Source: Trebonia sp963771985 (lineage in GTDB: Bacteria > Actinomycetota > Actinomycetes > Streptosporangiales > Streptosporangiaceae). From it: a stretch of DNA of 64,000 nt. The notes under the pieces are model-generated. The model searched no databases. It was not told the DNA's origin and worked only from the letters and a program-made list of their open reading frames with translations. This document shows positions 16,764 to 25,689 of this stretch, one piece after another (positions within the stretch are counted from its first letter, which is position 1; each line of letters begins with the position of its first letter). The position numbers were made by a program, and so were the translations under genes. The stretch covers positions 124,001 to 188,000 of the forward strand of contig CAVYVO010000004.1 in NCBI GenBank assembly GCA_963771985.1. Reading direction: 5' to 3'.

Positions 16764-17723
16764 CTACGCCGTCAACTCGCGGACGCGGTCCACGTCGCGG
16801 CGCATCTGCTCAACGAGGGCGTCGACGGAGTTGAAGCGGAGCGTGCAGCGGAGCCGGGCGGTGAAGTCGATCGCCGCGTGAACGCCGTACAGGTCCAGGT
16901 CGTCGCGGTCGATCGCGTACGCCTCCACCGTCCGCTCACCCTCGCCGAACGTCGGGTTGGTGCCGATGGAGATGGCGGCCGGCCACCGCTGCTCGTCGCG
17001 GCCGTCCGCGTCCAGGCTGGACAGCCATCCCGCGTAGACGCCGTCGGCCGGGATAGCGGTATGCGCCGGCGTCTCCAGGTTCGCGGTGGGGAAGCCGAGC
17101 GCCCGGCCGCGCTGATGGCCGCGGACCACGACGCCCTCCACCCGGTGCGGGCGGCCCAGCGCCTTGGCGGCGGCGGCGACGTCACCGTCCGACAGCAGCT
17201 GCCTGATCGCGGTCGAGGAGATCGTCACGCCGTCAGCGACGAGCAGCGGGAGCCCCTCCGTGGTGAACTCGTACTTTTCGCCGAGCTTGGCGAGCAGCGC
17301 GACATCGCCGGCCGCCTTGTGGCCGAACCTGAAGTCCTCGCCTACCACGACTGTCGCGGCATGGAAGCGTTCGACCAGCACGGCCCGGACGAATTCGTCG
17401 GGATCGAGCCGGGAGAACTCCAGCGTGAACGGGAGCACGCAAACGGCGTCGGCACCCAGCCCGGCGAGCAGCTCCGCGCGGCGGCGCGCCGAGCTCAGGA
17501 GCGGCGGATGGCTGCCGGGGCGGATTACCTCGTCCGGGTGCGGGTCAAAGGTGATCACCACCACGGGCAGGTTCCGCTCCCTGCCGATCTGCGCCGCTCG
17601 CGCCAGGATGCGCTGATGGCCCCGGTGCACGCCGTCGAACTCGCCGATCGTGACGACGGACTCGCCCCACTCCGGGGGCACCTCGCCCAGGCCGTACCAG
17701 CGGTACACGCGCTCTCCTTTCAC
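16764..17723 (-). CDS. ribF: Bifunctional riboflavin kinase / FAD synthetase
   Basis: RibF makes FMN and then FAD from riboflavin. The adenylyltransferase half carries VTIGEFDGVHRGHQRIL and the LSSARRRAELL helix. The kinase half begins near residue 190 with VVVRGHQRGRALGFPTANL, and later GVHAAIDFTARLR. The 319-residue length is standard. It sits between truB and rpsO as in most actinobacteria. Confidence 0.95.
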   Translation of the reverse strand: MKGERVYRWYGLGEVPPEWGESVVTIGEFDGVHRGHQRILARAAQIGRERNLPVVVITFDPHPDEVIRPGSHPPLLSSARRRAELLAGLGADAVCVLPFTLEFSRLDPDEFVRAVLVERFHAATVVVGEDFRFGHKAAGDVALLAKLGEKYEFTTEGLPLLVADGVTISSTAIRQLLSDGDVAAAAKALGRPHRVEGVVVRGHQRGRALGFPTANLETPAHTAIPADGVYAGWLSSLDADGRDEQRWPAAISIGTNPTFGEGERTVEAYAIDRDDLDLYGVHAAIDFTARLRCTLRFNSVDALVEQMRRDVDRVRELTA

Positions 17724-17784
17724 TCGCCCGCGTACTGGTCGCGCACTCCAAGCCTAGGGGCCCGCGAGAACGGCGAAGCCAGCA

Positions 17785-17804
17785 GGCCGATTGCGCAATT
17801 GGCC
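17785..17804. repeat. GATTGCGC palindrome copy
   Basis: GGCCGATTGCGCAATTGGCC is a 20-bp palindrome with one mismatch. It belongs to the same dispersed family as the copies at 8.1, 12.2 and 18.1 kb. Confidence 0.75.
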
Positions 17805-17919
17805 CCGCAAGGGCAGCACACCGGAACAACCTGAGTTTGCGGCGTGTCGGGCACACCGCCCGTTTCACACCCTTATCTTCCGTTACGTGAAGCTCCGTTC
17901 ACATGCACCCGCCAGGCTT

Positions 17920-17961
17920 TGATTGCGATTTCCCGCGCCATGGCACCGGAAATCGCAATCA
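17920..17961. repeat. 14-bp perfect inverted repeat (stem-loop)
   Basis: TGATTGCGATTTCC (17920-17933) pairs with GGAAATCGCAATCA (17948-17961) across a 14-base loop. The stem is strong but not followed by a T-run, so a classical intrinsic terminator is not evident. The arms begin with GATTGCG, like the dispersed palindromes, and may be a diverged member. Confidence 0.7.
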
Positions 17962-18099
17962 GAGCGGCAGGCCGCATGCACAAAAGCCGCATTCCGGGCA
18001 CCTTCTGGCCGGGAACCGGCCGCGGAGGGCCAGTGAACCACATCACGGGCACCCGACACGCCGGAGAATCACCTTGTTTCGGAACGTTCCCAAGAGTGT

Positions 18100-18117
18100 G
18101 CCGATTGCGCGATCGAC
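18100..18117. repeat. GATTGCGC palindrome copy at the truB 3' end
   Basis: GCCGATTGCGCGATCGAC lies four bases past the truB stop codon. It places another member of this repeat family immediately after a coding end. Confidence 0.75.
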
Positions 18118-18121
18118 ATAC

Positions 18122-19117
18122 TCAGGGCTGACCGGCGAAGACGGCGAGGGGGCGCAGGCGGCCCGCCTCTTCGGTTACCAGCGCGACTAGTGTGCCGTCT
18201 GGGGCGAATGCGGCCAACGGTACTTCTGTGGCGGTGCCGGTGGGGGCGGTGCCGGTGGGGGCGGGCGAGGACGGGGGCGGCGCCGAGCGGCGGGGCACCG
18301 AGACCGGGGACGGGAGCGGCGCCGAGCCGGGGGGCACCGAGACCGGGGACGACAGCGGGATGCGGGCGCCGTGGGCCAGGCGGCGGGCGTCGTCCTCCGT
18401 GAGGTCGACCCGCGGGAAGGCCGCCGCGGCGGTTTCCGCCAGGGGAGTCACCACCATACGTTCGGACAAAAACTCCAAAGTGTGCGACTGGGAGAGATCG
18501 TATGGCCCGACCGCGGTACGCCGCAGTGCGGTCAGGTGGCCCCCGGTGCCCAGCGCGGCGCCGAGATCCCGGGCGAGGGCGCGGATGTACGTGCCGCTCG
18601 AACAGCGGATCGTCGCGTCGACGTCGCGGAAATCCCCAGCGGGGCGGACAGCCGTGACCGTGAACTCATAGACGGTCACCGGGCGGGCGGCCAGTTCGGG
18701 GGCGGCGCCCGCGCGGGTCAGCTTGTAGGCGCGCTGGCCGCCGACCTTGATCGCGCTCACGCCGGGCGGAACCTGCCGGATCTGGCCGGTGAGCTTCGCG
18801 ACCTCTTTGTCCAAAACCGCCGCGGAAACGCCGGCCGCGGGCGCGCCGCCAGCCGACTCCCCCTCGGCGTCGTCGGTCGTGGTCGACTGACCGAGCCGGA
18901 TGGTCGCCGCGTACTCCTTCTCGGTGAGCGCGAGGTAACCGAGCAGCCTGGTCGCCTTCTCTACGCCCACCACGAGCACGCCGGTGGCCATCGGGTCGAG
19001 GGTCCCGGCGTGGCCGACACGGCGGGTGCCGGCCAGCCGGCGGATCCGGGCGACCACGTCGTGCGAGGTCATGCCGCCCGGCTTATCGACAATGACCAGG
19101 CCGCTCGGCGCGGTCAT
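18122..19117 (-). CDS. truB: tRNA pseudouridine(55) synthase
   Basis: TruB isomerises U55 of the T-loop in tRNAs. The catalytic Asp lies in GHAGTLDPMATGVLVV near residue 42. The LLGYLALTEKEYAATIRLG and IRCSSGTYIRALARDLG motifs are intact. Odd: residues ~250-300 are a Ser/Pro/Thr-rich repeat (SPVSVPPGSAP and SPVSVPRRSAP, then APTGTAPTGTAT) that interrupts the C-terminal domain. It is encoded by simple-sequence DNA at 18225-18360. Its ATG overlaps the rbfA stop. Confidence 0.95.
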   Translation of the reverse strand: MTAPSGLVIVDKPGGMTSHDVVARIRRLAGTRRVGHAGTLDPMATGVLVVGVEKATRLLGYLALTEKEYAATIRLGQSTTTDDAEGESAGGAPAAGVSAAVLDKEVAKLTGQIRQVPPGVSAIKVGGQRAYKLTRAGAAPELAARPVTVYEFTVTAVRPAGDFRDVDATIRCSSGTYIRALARDLGAALGTGGHLTALRRTAVGPYDLSQSHTLEFLSERMVVTPLAETAAAAFPRVDLTEDDARRLAHGARIPLSSPVSVPPGSAPLPSPVSVPRRSAPPPSSPAPTGTAPTGTATEVPLAAFAPDGTLVALVTEEAGRLRPLAVFAGQP

Positions 19118-19563
19118 TCGTCCTCGTCGTCCCAGTCATCTTCGTCGTCGGCAGGCTTGCGGTAAGGGTCCGGGTCGCCGGCCCACTGGGCGCCCTCGCG
19201 ACTGCGGGCCAGCTCGGCGTCCGCCTGCCGGGCCGACGCCACCAGGTCGTCGATCCGCCGCGCGCTGTCCGGCAGCGCATCGGCCACGAACTCGATCGAC
19301 GGCGTGTGCCGCAGCCCGATAAGCCGGCCCACCTCCGAACGGATGACGCCGGTCGCGCTGCGGAGCGCGGCGGCGGTTTCCGCCTGCTCTTCAGGAGAAC
19401 CGTAAACCGTGTAGTAGACCGTCGCTTCCCGCCAGTCGCTGGTCAGCCGCGTCTCGGTCACGGTGACGAAGCCCAGCCTCGGGTCCTTGACCCGGCGCTC
19501 GAGCAGCTCGGCCACGATCTTGCTGATCCGCTCGGCAAGCCGCCGCGTGCGGGCGTCGTCCAT
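19114..19563 (-). CDS. rbfA: Ribosome-binding factor A
   Basis: RbfA helps mature the 16S rRNA 5' end in late 30S assembly. The 149-residue product begins ARTRRLAERISKIVAELLER and has the KH-like core VTVTETRLTSDWREATVYY and ALRSATGVIRSEVG. An acidic tail (DDEDDWDDEDE) ends the protein. It overlaps truB by four bases, so the two are coupled. Confidence 0.95.
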   Translation of the reverse strand: MDDARTRRLAERISKIVAELLERRVKDPRLGFVTVTETRLTSDWREATVYYTVYGSPEEQAETAAALRSATGVIRSEVGRLIGLRHTPSIEFVADALPDSARRIDDLVASARQADAELARSREGAQWAGDPDPYRKPADDEDDWDDEDE

Positions 19564-19569
19564 GGTCGG

Positions 19570-19845
19570 TCACTCCTCTTCGGTAAACAGCCGCTGCCGG
19601 GCCGACAGCAGCTCGATCTCCGGCCGCGCCGCCACGAGGCGCTCGCACTCCTCCAGCAGCGCCGTGGCGTTGTTCGCGGTGGCGGATACGACCGCTACCC
19701 CGATTTCGGCACGTCGATGCAAGTCGAGATGGCCAGTCTCGGCCACCGCGACACCGGGATACCGGCGCCGCAGTTCCGCGACGAGCGGCCGGACGACAGC
19801 CCGCTTCTGTTTCAGCGAGCGGACGTCGCCCAGCAGCACGTCCAT
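19570..19845 (-). CDS. DUF503 protein
   Basis: This small protein is encoded between infB and rbfA in many Gram-positive genomes. The recognisable core is LLGDVRSLKQKRAVVRPL, then ETGHLDLHRRAEIGVAV. The first family residues (YVAALTMDV) overlap the infB stop in another frame and no ATG/GTG precedes them closely. ATG 19845 is therefore the conservative start, and an upstream non-standard start or the ATG at 19941 inside infB is possible. Function unknown. Confidence 0.8.
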   Translation of the reverse strand: MDVLLGDVRSLKQKRAVVRPLVAELRRRYPGVAVAETGHLDLHRRAEIGVAVVSATANNATALLEECERLVAARPEIELLSARQRLFTEEE

Positions 19846-19856
19846 CGTCAGCGCGG

Positions 19857-22800
19857 CTACGTACGCGGCTTCTCCCGCATCTCGAAGGTCTCGATGACGT
19901 CTTCGATCTTGATGTCGTTGTATCCGACACCGATACCGCACTCGTAGCCCTCGCGGACTTCGGTCACATCGTCCTTGAACCGGCGCAGCGAGTCCACCGT
20001 GAGGTTGTCGGAGATAACCACGCCGTCCCTGACCAGCCGCGCCTTGCTGTGCCGGTTGATCGTGCCGGAGCGGACGATGCAGCCGGCGATGTTGCCGACC
20101 CGCGGCACCCGGAAGACCTCGCGGACTTCGGCGGTGCCGAGCTGGACCTCCTCGAACTCGGGCTTGAGCATGCCCTTGAGCGCGGCCTCGATCTCCTCGA
20201 TCGCCTGGTAGATGATCGAGTAGTAGCGGATGTCCACGCCCTCGCGCTGCGCCAGCTCGCCGGCCCGGCCGGCCGGGCGGACGTTGAAGCCGATGATCAC
20301 CGCGTCGGACGCGATGGCCAGGTTCACGTCGTCCTGCGTGATCGCGCCGACGCCGCGGCCGATGACCCGCAGGGTCACCTCCTCGCCGACATCGATCTTG
20401 AGCAGCGCGTCCTCCAGGGCCTCGACCGAGCCGGACACGTCACCCTTGATGATCAGCAGGAGCTCTTCGCGCTGGCCCGCCTTCAGGGCCGACTCCAGGT
20501 CCTCGAGCGTGACCCGGCGCCTGCGCTGGGCGAACTGGGCGGTGCGCTCGCGCGCTTCACGCCGTTCGGCGATCTGCCTGGCCATCCGGTCGTCGGAGAC
20601 AACGAGGAAGTTGTCGCCGGCGTCGGGCACGGCGGTGAGGCCGAGCACCTGGACCGGACGGGACGGCGGCGCCACGTCGACCGTGTCGCCGTTCTCGTCG
20701 AGCATGGCACGGACGCGGCCGTAGGCATCGCCCGCCACGATCGAGTCGCCGACGTGCAGCGTGCCGCGCTGCACCAGCATGGTCGCCACCGGGCCGCGGC
20801 CCTTGTCGAGCTGCGCCTCGATCACGGTGCCCTGCGCGTCCTGCTCGGGGTTGGCCCGCAGGTCGAGGGCGGCGTCGGCGGTCAGGATGATCGCCTCGAG
20901 CAGCTGGTCGAGGCCGATCCTCTTCGTGGCCGACACGTCCACGAACTGGGTGTCACCGCCGAACTCTTCGGCGACCAGGCCGTACTCGGTCAGCTGGGCC
21001 CGGACGCGAGCCGGGTCCGCGCCTTCCTTGTCGATCTTGTTGACCGCCACCACGATCGGCACGCCGGCCGCCTGCGCGTGGTTCAGCGCCTCGGTGGTCT
21101 GCGGCTTCACGCCGTCATCGGCCGCCACGACGAGCACCACCAGGTCGGTGGTCTCGGCGCCGCGGGCCCGCATGGCGGTAAACGCCTCGTGACCTGGGGT
21201 GTCGATGAAGGTGATCTTCCGCTCTTCGCCGTCGACCTCGGTCATCACCTGGTAGGCACCGATGTGCTGAGTGATACCGCCCGCCTCGCGCGCCACCACG
21301 TTGGTGTGCCTGATCGCGTCGAGCAGCTTGGTCTTGCCGTGGTCGACGTGACCCATGACGGTGACAACCGGCGGCCTCGCCTGCAGGTCGTCCTCGCCGC
21401 CTTCGTCCTCGCCGAACTCGAGGTCGAACGACTCGAGCAGCTCCCGGTCCTCCTCCTCCGGAGAAACGACCTGGACGCTGTAGTTCAGCTCGGCACCGAG
21501 CAGCTGCAGCGTCTCGTCGTTCACCGACTGAGTGGCCGTGACCATCTCACCGAGGTGGAACAGCACCTGCACCAGGCTCGCCGGGTTCGCGCCGATCTTG
21601 TCGGCGAAGTCGGAGAGGCTGGCGCCGCGGCTCAGCCGGATGACCTGGCCGTTGCCGCGCGGAACCTGCACGCCGCCGATCGTCGGGGCCTGCATGTTGT
21701 CGAACTCTTGCCGCCGCTGCTTCTTCGACTTCCGGCCACGGCTCGGCTTGCCGCCGGGACGCCCGAACGCGCCCGCGGTGCCGCCGCCGGCCCTGCCCCG
21801 GCCGCCGCCCGGACGCGCCGGGGCGCCGCCGCCGCCACCGCCGCCACCGGGACCGGGACCGCCGCCAGGCCTGCCGCCGCCACCGCCGGCACCACCGCCA
21901 GGACGCGGACCAGCACCGGCCGGACGGCCACCGCCGCCGGGACGCGGACCGCTAGCGCTCGGGCCGCCGGGACGCGGGCCACGGGCACCGGGGCCACCGC
22001 TCGCGCCGCCGGCCCGGCCGCCAGGGCCGCCGGAGCCCGCCACCGGCCGCGACGGCATGTTCATCGGGCTGGGGCGCGGACCGCCAGGACGCGGACCGCC
22101 AGGACGCGGACCACCGTCGCTGTGCGCACCGGCGCCGCCCGGACCGCCGGCGCCGCCGGGCCGGCCCGGACCGCGGCCGCCGGGACGCGACGCCCCGGGA
22201 CCAGCCGCACCGGGCATGCCCGGACGCGGGCCACGGTCGCCGCGCTCCCCGCGCTCCCCGCGATCGCCGCGATCGCCGCGGTCCGCGCGGTCACGGTCGC
22301 CCGTCCCTGGGCGTCCCTGCGGGGTCGCGCCCATTCCGGTCGCCGTCGAGCTGAACGGGTTGTTACCAGGCCGCGGACCCGGACGCGGACCACGCTGGCC
22401 AGAACCGGCCGGACGGGGCGCGCCGGGACGCGGGGCGCCGCCAGGGCGAGACGACCCTTGTCCGCCGCCCTGCGTGCCCTGAGCACCCTGCCCTTGCGTG
22501 CCCTGAGTGCCCTGAGTGCCCTGCGGGCCGCCGGGCCGCGGCGCGCCGGAGCGCGGGGCGCCCGGACGCGGGCCGGACGGGGCCGCCGCCTGTCCGCCCT
22601 GACCAGCCTGTCCGGGAGCGGACGGGCGCGGGCTGGGCGCGGGACGCCCGGACGCGGGCGGCACGGACGCGGGCGGCACGGACGCGGGCGGCACGGACGC
22701 GGGCGGCGCGGACGCGGGCGGCGCGGCGGTCGCGCCGTCGGCGTGCCCAGCGGGCGCGCCGACACCCGGGACGGCCGGCACGGGACGGGGCACCGGACGC

Positions 22801-23276
22801 GGCACGGGCCTGGCGCCCTGTGCGGTGTTCGGCGCCGTGCCCTGCACTCCGGCTGGCGCGCTCGGAGCAGCCGCGGGAGCGCCTGACGGGGCCCCCGCCG
22901 GAGCGCCGCCCGCGCTCGGACTCACGGCCGGGCTCACCTGCCCAGTCACGCCGCCGTTACCGGAGACGCCGTTACTGGGGACACCATTGCCAGGGACACG
23001 GGGCGGGACGCGGTCGCCGCGTCCGCCGTTGCCGCCGCTGCCCTGCTCGCGACGGCCGGGCGACGGCGTGGGGCGTGCGTCAGCAGACCGCTGCCCCTGC
23101 CGTCCCGACTTGGCTGAATCGCCAGAAAACGCTTCCTTGAGCCTGCGAACCACCGGCGCCTCGATCGTCGATGACGCCGAACGCACGAACTCGCCCATCT
23201 TCTCAAGCTCGGCCATGACGGCCTTGCTCTCTACACCGAACTCCTTCGCGAGTTCGTAAACCCGGACCTTCGCCAC
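19857..23276 (-). CDS. infB: Translation initiation factor IF-2
   Basis: IF-2 is the GTPase that places initiator tRNA on the 30S subunit. The N-terminal IF2N domain (KVRVYELAKEFGVESKAVM) is followed by about 500 residues of Ala/Pro/Gly/Arg-rich disordered sequence. A second IF2N motif (GASLSDFADKIGANPASLV), the G1 loop VMGHVDHGKTKLLDAI, NKID and the C-terminal tRNA-binding domains come next. GTG 23276 follows GAGGAG with a good gap; a start at 23309 would add 11 residues without support. Tandem DNA repeats encode PPASV units near 22650-22700. Confidence 0.96.
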   Translation of the reverse strand: MAKVRVYELAKEFGVESKAVMAELEKMGEFVRSASSTIEAPVVRRLKEAFSGDSAKSGRQGQRSADARPTPSPGRREQGSGGNGGRGDRVPPRVPGNGVPSNGVSGNGGVTGQVSPAVSPSAGGAPAGAPSGAPAAAPSAPAGVQGTAPNTAQGARPVPRPVPRPVPAVPGVGAPAGHADGATAAPPASAPPASVPPASVPPASVPPASGRPAPSPRPSAPGQAGQGGQAAAPSGPRPGAPRSGAPRPGGPQGTQGTQGTQGQGAQGTQGGGQGSSRPGGAPRPGAPRPAGSGQRGPRPGPRPGNNPFSSTATGMGATPQGRPGTGDRDRADRGDRGDRGERGERGDRGPRPGMPGAAGPGASRPGGRGPGRPGGAGGPGGAGAHSDGGPRPGGPRPGGPRPSPMNMPSRPVAGSGGPGGRAGGASGGPGARGPRPGGPSASGPRPGGGGRPAGAGPRPGGGAGGGGGRPGGGPGPGGGGGGGGAPARPGGGRGRAGGGTAGAFGRPGGKPSRGRKSKKQRRQEFDNMQAPTIGGVQVPRGNGQVIRLSRGASLSDFADKIGANPASLVQVLFHLGEMVTATQSVNDETLQLLGAELNYSVQVVSPEEEDRELLESFDLEFGEDEGGEDDLQARPPVVTVMGHVDHGKTKLLDAIRHTNVVAREAGGITQHIGAYQVMTEVDGEERKITFIDTPGHEAFTAMRARGAETTDLVVLVVAADDGVKPQTTEALNHAQAAGVPIVVAVNKIDKEGADPARVRAQLTEYGLVAEEFGGDTQFVDVSATKRIGLDQLLEAIILTADAALDLRANPEQDAQGTVIEAQLDKGRGPVATMLVQRGTLHVGDSIVAGDAYGRVRAMLDENGDTVDVAPPSRPVQVLGLTAVPDAGDNFLVVSDDRMARQIAERREARERTAQFAQRRRRVTLEDLESALKAGQREELLLIIKGDVSGSVEALEDALLKIDVGEEVTLRVIGRGVGAITQDDVNLAIASDAVIIGFNVRPAGRAGELAQREGVDIRYYSIIYQAIEEIEAALKGMLKPEFEEVQLGTAEVREVFRVPRVGNIAGCIVRSGTINRHSKARLVRDGVVISDNLTVDSLRRFKDDVTEVREGYECGIGVGYNDIKIEDVIETFEMREKPRT

Positions 23277-23492
23277 TATGCTCCTCTGCTCGGCCCTCCA
23301 CCGGGCCATCTACCGGATCATCAGCCGATCCGGGGCATAGGGTGCTCCGGGTCGGCGTCAGCTCATGCCGTTCATCGCCTTGTGCTCATCGAGCGCTCAT
23401 TAGCTTCTCGACCTGCTTTCCGTACAGGTTTCGGTTGTGCCCAGCGTGCTTCCCGTCATCATCGACCGTTGCGTTCGTCACCGCCAGTTATG

Positions 23493-23786
23493 TTATGCCT
23501 GGGTGTCCGTCCGTGAAAGGTACGAAGCAAGCGGAGCGGCGCTGAGCGTACTCGTCACGCGCAGCGCGCGAGAGAACGCACGACGCCGCCGCGCCAGTTC
23601 GAAGCACACCTGGCTGGGATGCAGGTAAGCCCCCCGGCCGGGCTGCCGCGCTTGGGGGTCGGGCACGATGACGTCCCCGGCCGCCACTAGGCGAAGCAAG
23701 CTGGACTTTGCCGCACGCTCTTTACATCCAACGCATGTACGTACCGGAAAACTCCCGGGCGCAGGCTGCTCAGATCGCACGACCAT
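23493..23786 (-). CDS. YlxR/RnpM family RNA-binding protein
   Basis: This 97-residue protein has the family signature RTCVGCKERAAKSSLLRLV and later GRGAYLHPSQVCFELA. Members sit between nusA and infB, and in Bacillus RnpM modulates RNase P. The C-terminal ~30 residues after RAFSRALRV diverge from the usual length and may be strain-specific. The gene lies in the conserved nusA-ylxR-infB order. Confidence 0.9.
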   Translation of the reverse strand: MVVRSEQPAPGSFPVRTCVGCKERAAKSSLLRLVAAGDVIVPDPQARQPGRGAYLHPSQVCFELARRRRAFSRALRVTSTLSAAPLASYLSRTDTQA

Positions 23787-23894
23787 TCCTCACATTAGTC
23801 TACCGTGTCCCCCTGTCTCAGGGCACCCGGCGAGATCCCGGATCTGCCGGCGGCAGCCGGCCAGTTCCGGGACGGCGTCTTCAGGACGGCGTCT

Positions 23895-24956
23895 TCAGGA
23901 CGGCGATGCCGTGCCCGCGCTCCCGCCGACCTTGCCCACCCCGGCGTCCCGGCCCGCCCCGGCGTCCGTGTCGTCCGGATCCGGCTCGGCGGGTACGGCG
24001 TCCGACCTGATATCGATCCGCCAGCCGGTGAGCCGGGCCGCCAGCCGCGCGTTCTGCCCTTCCTTGCCGATAGCGAGGGACAGCTGGTAGTCCGGGACCA
24101 CCACCCGTGCCTCCATCGCGACGGGATCGACGATATCGACGCGGGTCACCCGGGCCGGGGACAGCGCGTTGGCCACGAACTCAGCCGGATCCTCCGAGAA
24201 GTCCACGATGTCGATCTTCTCGCCGTGCAACTCCGCCATCACGTTCCTGACACGGCTGCCCACCGGGCCGATGCAGGCGCCCTTGGCGTTCACGCCCTGC
24301 TGGTGGGACTGCACGGCGATCTTGGTCCGGTGCCCGGCCTCGCGGGCGATCTTGACGATCTCCACCTGGCCGCTCGCGATCTCCGGAACCTCAAGCGCGA
24401 ACAGCTTCCTGACGAGATCGGGATGTGTCCTCGACAGGGTGACCGACGGGCCCCGGTGTCCCTTGCGAACCCGCCACACGTAGCAGCGGATCCGCTCGCC
24501 GTGCACGTAGCGCTCACCAGGGACCTGCTCGGCCGGCGGCAGCACGGCCTCGATCTTGCCCAGGTCGACGAGCACCGTGCGCGGGTCCTTGCCCTGCTGG
24601 ATCACCCCGGCCACGATGTCGCCCTCGTGTCCCGCGTACTCGCCGAAGGTCATCTCGTCTTCGACGTCACGCAGCCGCTGCAAGATCACCTGGCGGGCGG
24701 TCGTCGCCGCGATCCGGCCGAAACCGGCGGGCGTGTCGTCGTACTCCTGGGCGGTCGTGCCTTCCAGCCCGACCTCCCGTGCCCAGACCGTAACGTGACC
24801 GGTCTTCCTGTCCACCTCAACACGTGCCGCGGGGCTCGCCCCCTCGGTCTTGTGATAGGCCATCAACAGCGCATCCTCGATCGCCTTGATGACCGTGTCG
24901 AACGAGATGTCCTTCTCGTTCTCGAGGCTGCGCAGCACGCTCAGGTCAATGTCCAT
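23895..24956 (-). CDS. nusA: Transcription termination/antitermination factor NusA
   Basis: NusA binds RNA polymerase and nascent RNA. The N-terminal domain starts MDIDLSVLRSLENEKDISFD. An S1 domain covers ~110-185 (GDIVAGVIQQGKDPRTVLVD), followed by two KH domains (KGACIGPVGSRVRNVMAEL and LSLAIGKEGQNARLAARLTG). The acidic repeats found in proteobacteria are absent, as usual for actinobacteria. ATG 24956 is chosen because it begins the conserved domain; it overlaps the end of rimP by 11 bases. Confidence 0.95.
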   Translation of the reverse strand: MDIDLSVLRSLENEKDISFDTVIKAIEDALLMAYHKTEGASPAARVEVDRKTGHVTVWAREVGLEGTTAQEYDDTPAGFGRIAATTARQVILQRLRDVEDEMTFGEYAGHEGDIVAGVIQQGKDPRTVLVDLGKIEAVLPPAEQVPGERYVHGERIRCYVWRVRKGHRGPSVTLSRTHPDLVRKLFALEVPEIASGQVEIVKIAREAGHRTKIAVQSHQQGVNAKGACIGPVGSRVRNVMAELHGEKIDIVDFSEDPAEFVANALSPARVTRVDIVDPVAMEARVVVPDYQLSLAIGKEGQNARLAARLTGWRIDIRSDAVPAEPDPDDTDAGAGRDAGVGKVGGSAGTASPS

Positions 24957-25545
24957 CGCCGCCAGCTCCAAGGTCCGCTTCGTAGGGAAGCTCCAGATCA
25001 GAAACCCCGCTGTCAAGCTCGTCGGCCAGCTCGGCACCGGAAAGGTCTTCCAGTTCCGCGTCGGGCACTCGCCCGAACTCCACTTGGACGGCCCCGGCCC
25101 CGAGGTCGCCGTACGCGAACCGGCGCTCGACGCCGTCCACGTCCATGGTGACGCCCTCGGCGTCCGCTACGAGCACCCGTCCCCGGACGGTTCCGTCCGC
25201 GCCCGCCTTGACCCGGACCAGCCGGCCCGCGGCCCGCCTCCAGTGCCTCGGCTCGGTCAGCGGCCGGTCCACTCCGGGCGAGGAAACCTCGAGGGTGTAC
25301 GGAACTTCACCCATCACGTCGCTCGCGTCCAGGGCGGCAGATACCTCGCGGCTGACGAGGGCCGCGTCGTCCAGGCTGACACCGTGGTCGCTGTCGACCA
25401 CCACTCGCAGCAGCAGCCGCCGCCCGGTGACGGTCACTCGCACCGATTCCAGGTCCATCCCGGCGGCGGCCACCACGGGCCGGATGAGGCCAGCCAGGCG
25501 CCGGTCGTCGACCGGGCCCGGGGCTGGGCGGGAGCCACCAGGCAT
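24946..25545 (-). CDS. rimP: Ribosome maturation factor RimP
   Basis: RimP is needed for 30S assembly. The core motifs are GMDLESVRVTVTGRRLLLRV, VSLDDAALVSREVSAALD and YTLEVSSPGVDRPLT. ATG 25545 is favoured over the adjacent ATG 25548, because GAGGAGGT lies five bases upstream. About 199 residues, a normal length. It is the first gene of the nusA operon, and the promoter should lie in 25550-25690, shared with the divergent ferritin-like gene. Confidence 0.93.
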   Translation of the reverse strand: MPGGSRPAPGPVDDRRLAGLIRPVVAAAGMDLESVRVTVTGRRLLLRVVVDSDHGVSLDDAALVSREVSAALDASDVMGEVPYTLEVSSPGVDRPLTEPRHWRRAAGRLVRVKAGADGTVRGRVLVADAEGVTMDVDGVERRFAYGDLGAGAVQVEFGRVPDAELEDLSGAELADELDSGVSDLELPYEADLGAGGDGH

Positions 25546-25689
25546 CATGACCTCCTCGTCCGCGAGCTGTCTACTATCTTCGCAGGTCCAGCCTATAGGC
25601 CACGGCAGCCACGCGCCGCCGCGGAGGTAAAGCGGAGGCAAACCCGCGATAACCGCAGCAGCCGTAGCCACGTGGCATGCTTAGAGCCT

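Larger units (their letters stand above)
17724..18121. other. truB-ribF intergenic region with three dyads
   Basis: This is a 398-bp gap without a protein gene. It contains a GATTGCGCAATT palindrome (17785-17804), a strong 14-bp stem-loop (17920-17961), and a GATTGCGCGATC palindrome (18100-18117). The spacing is large for genes that are usually close, suggesting repeat insertion. A promoter for ribF probably lies here. Confidence 0.5.

Noticed and set aside
20049..22886. A 945-residue plus-strand frame opposite infB
   Set aside because: It is antisense to a certain housekeeping gene; the composition (Ala/Arg/Thr runs) reflects the infB low-complexity region.
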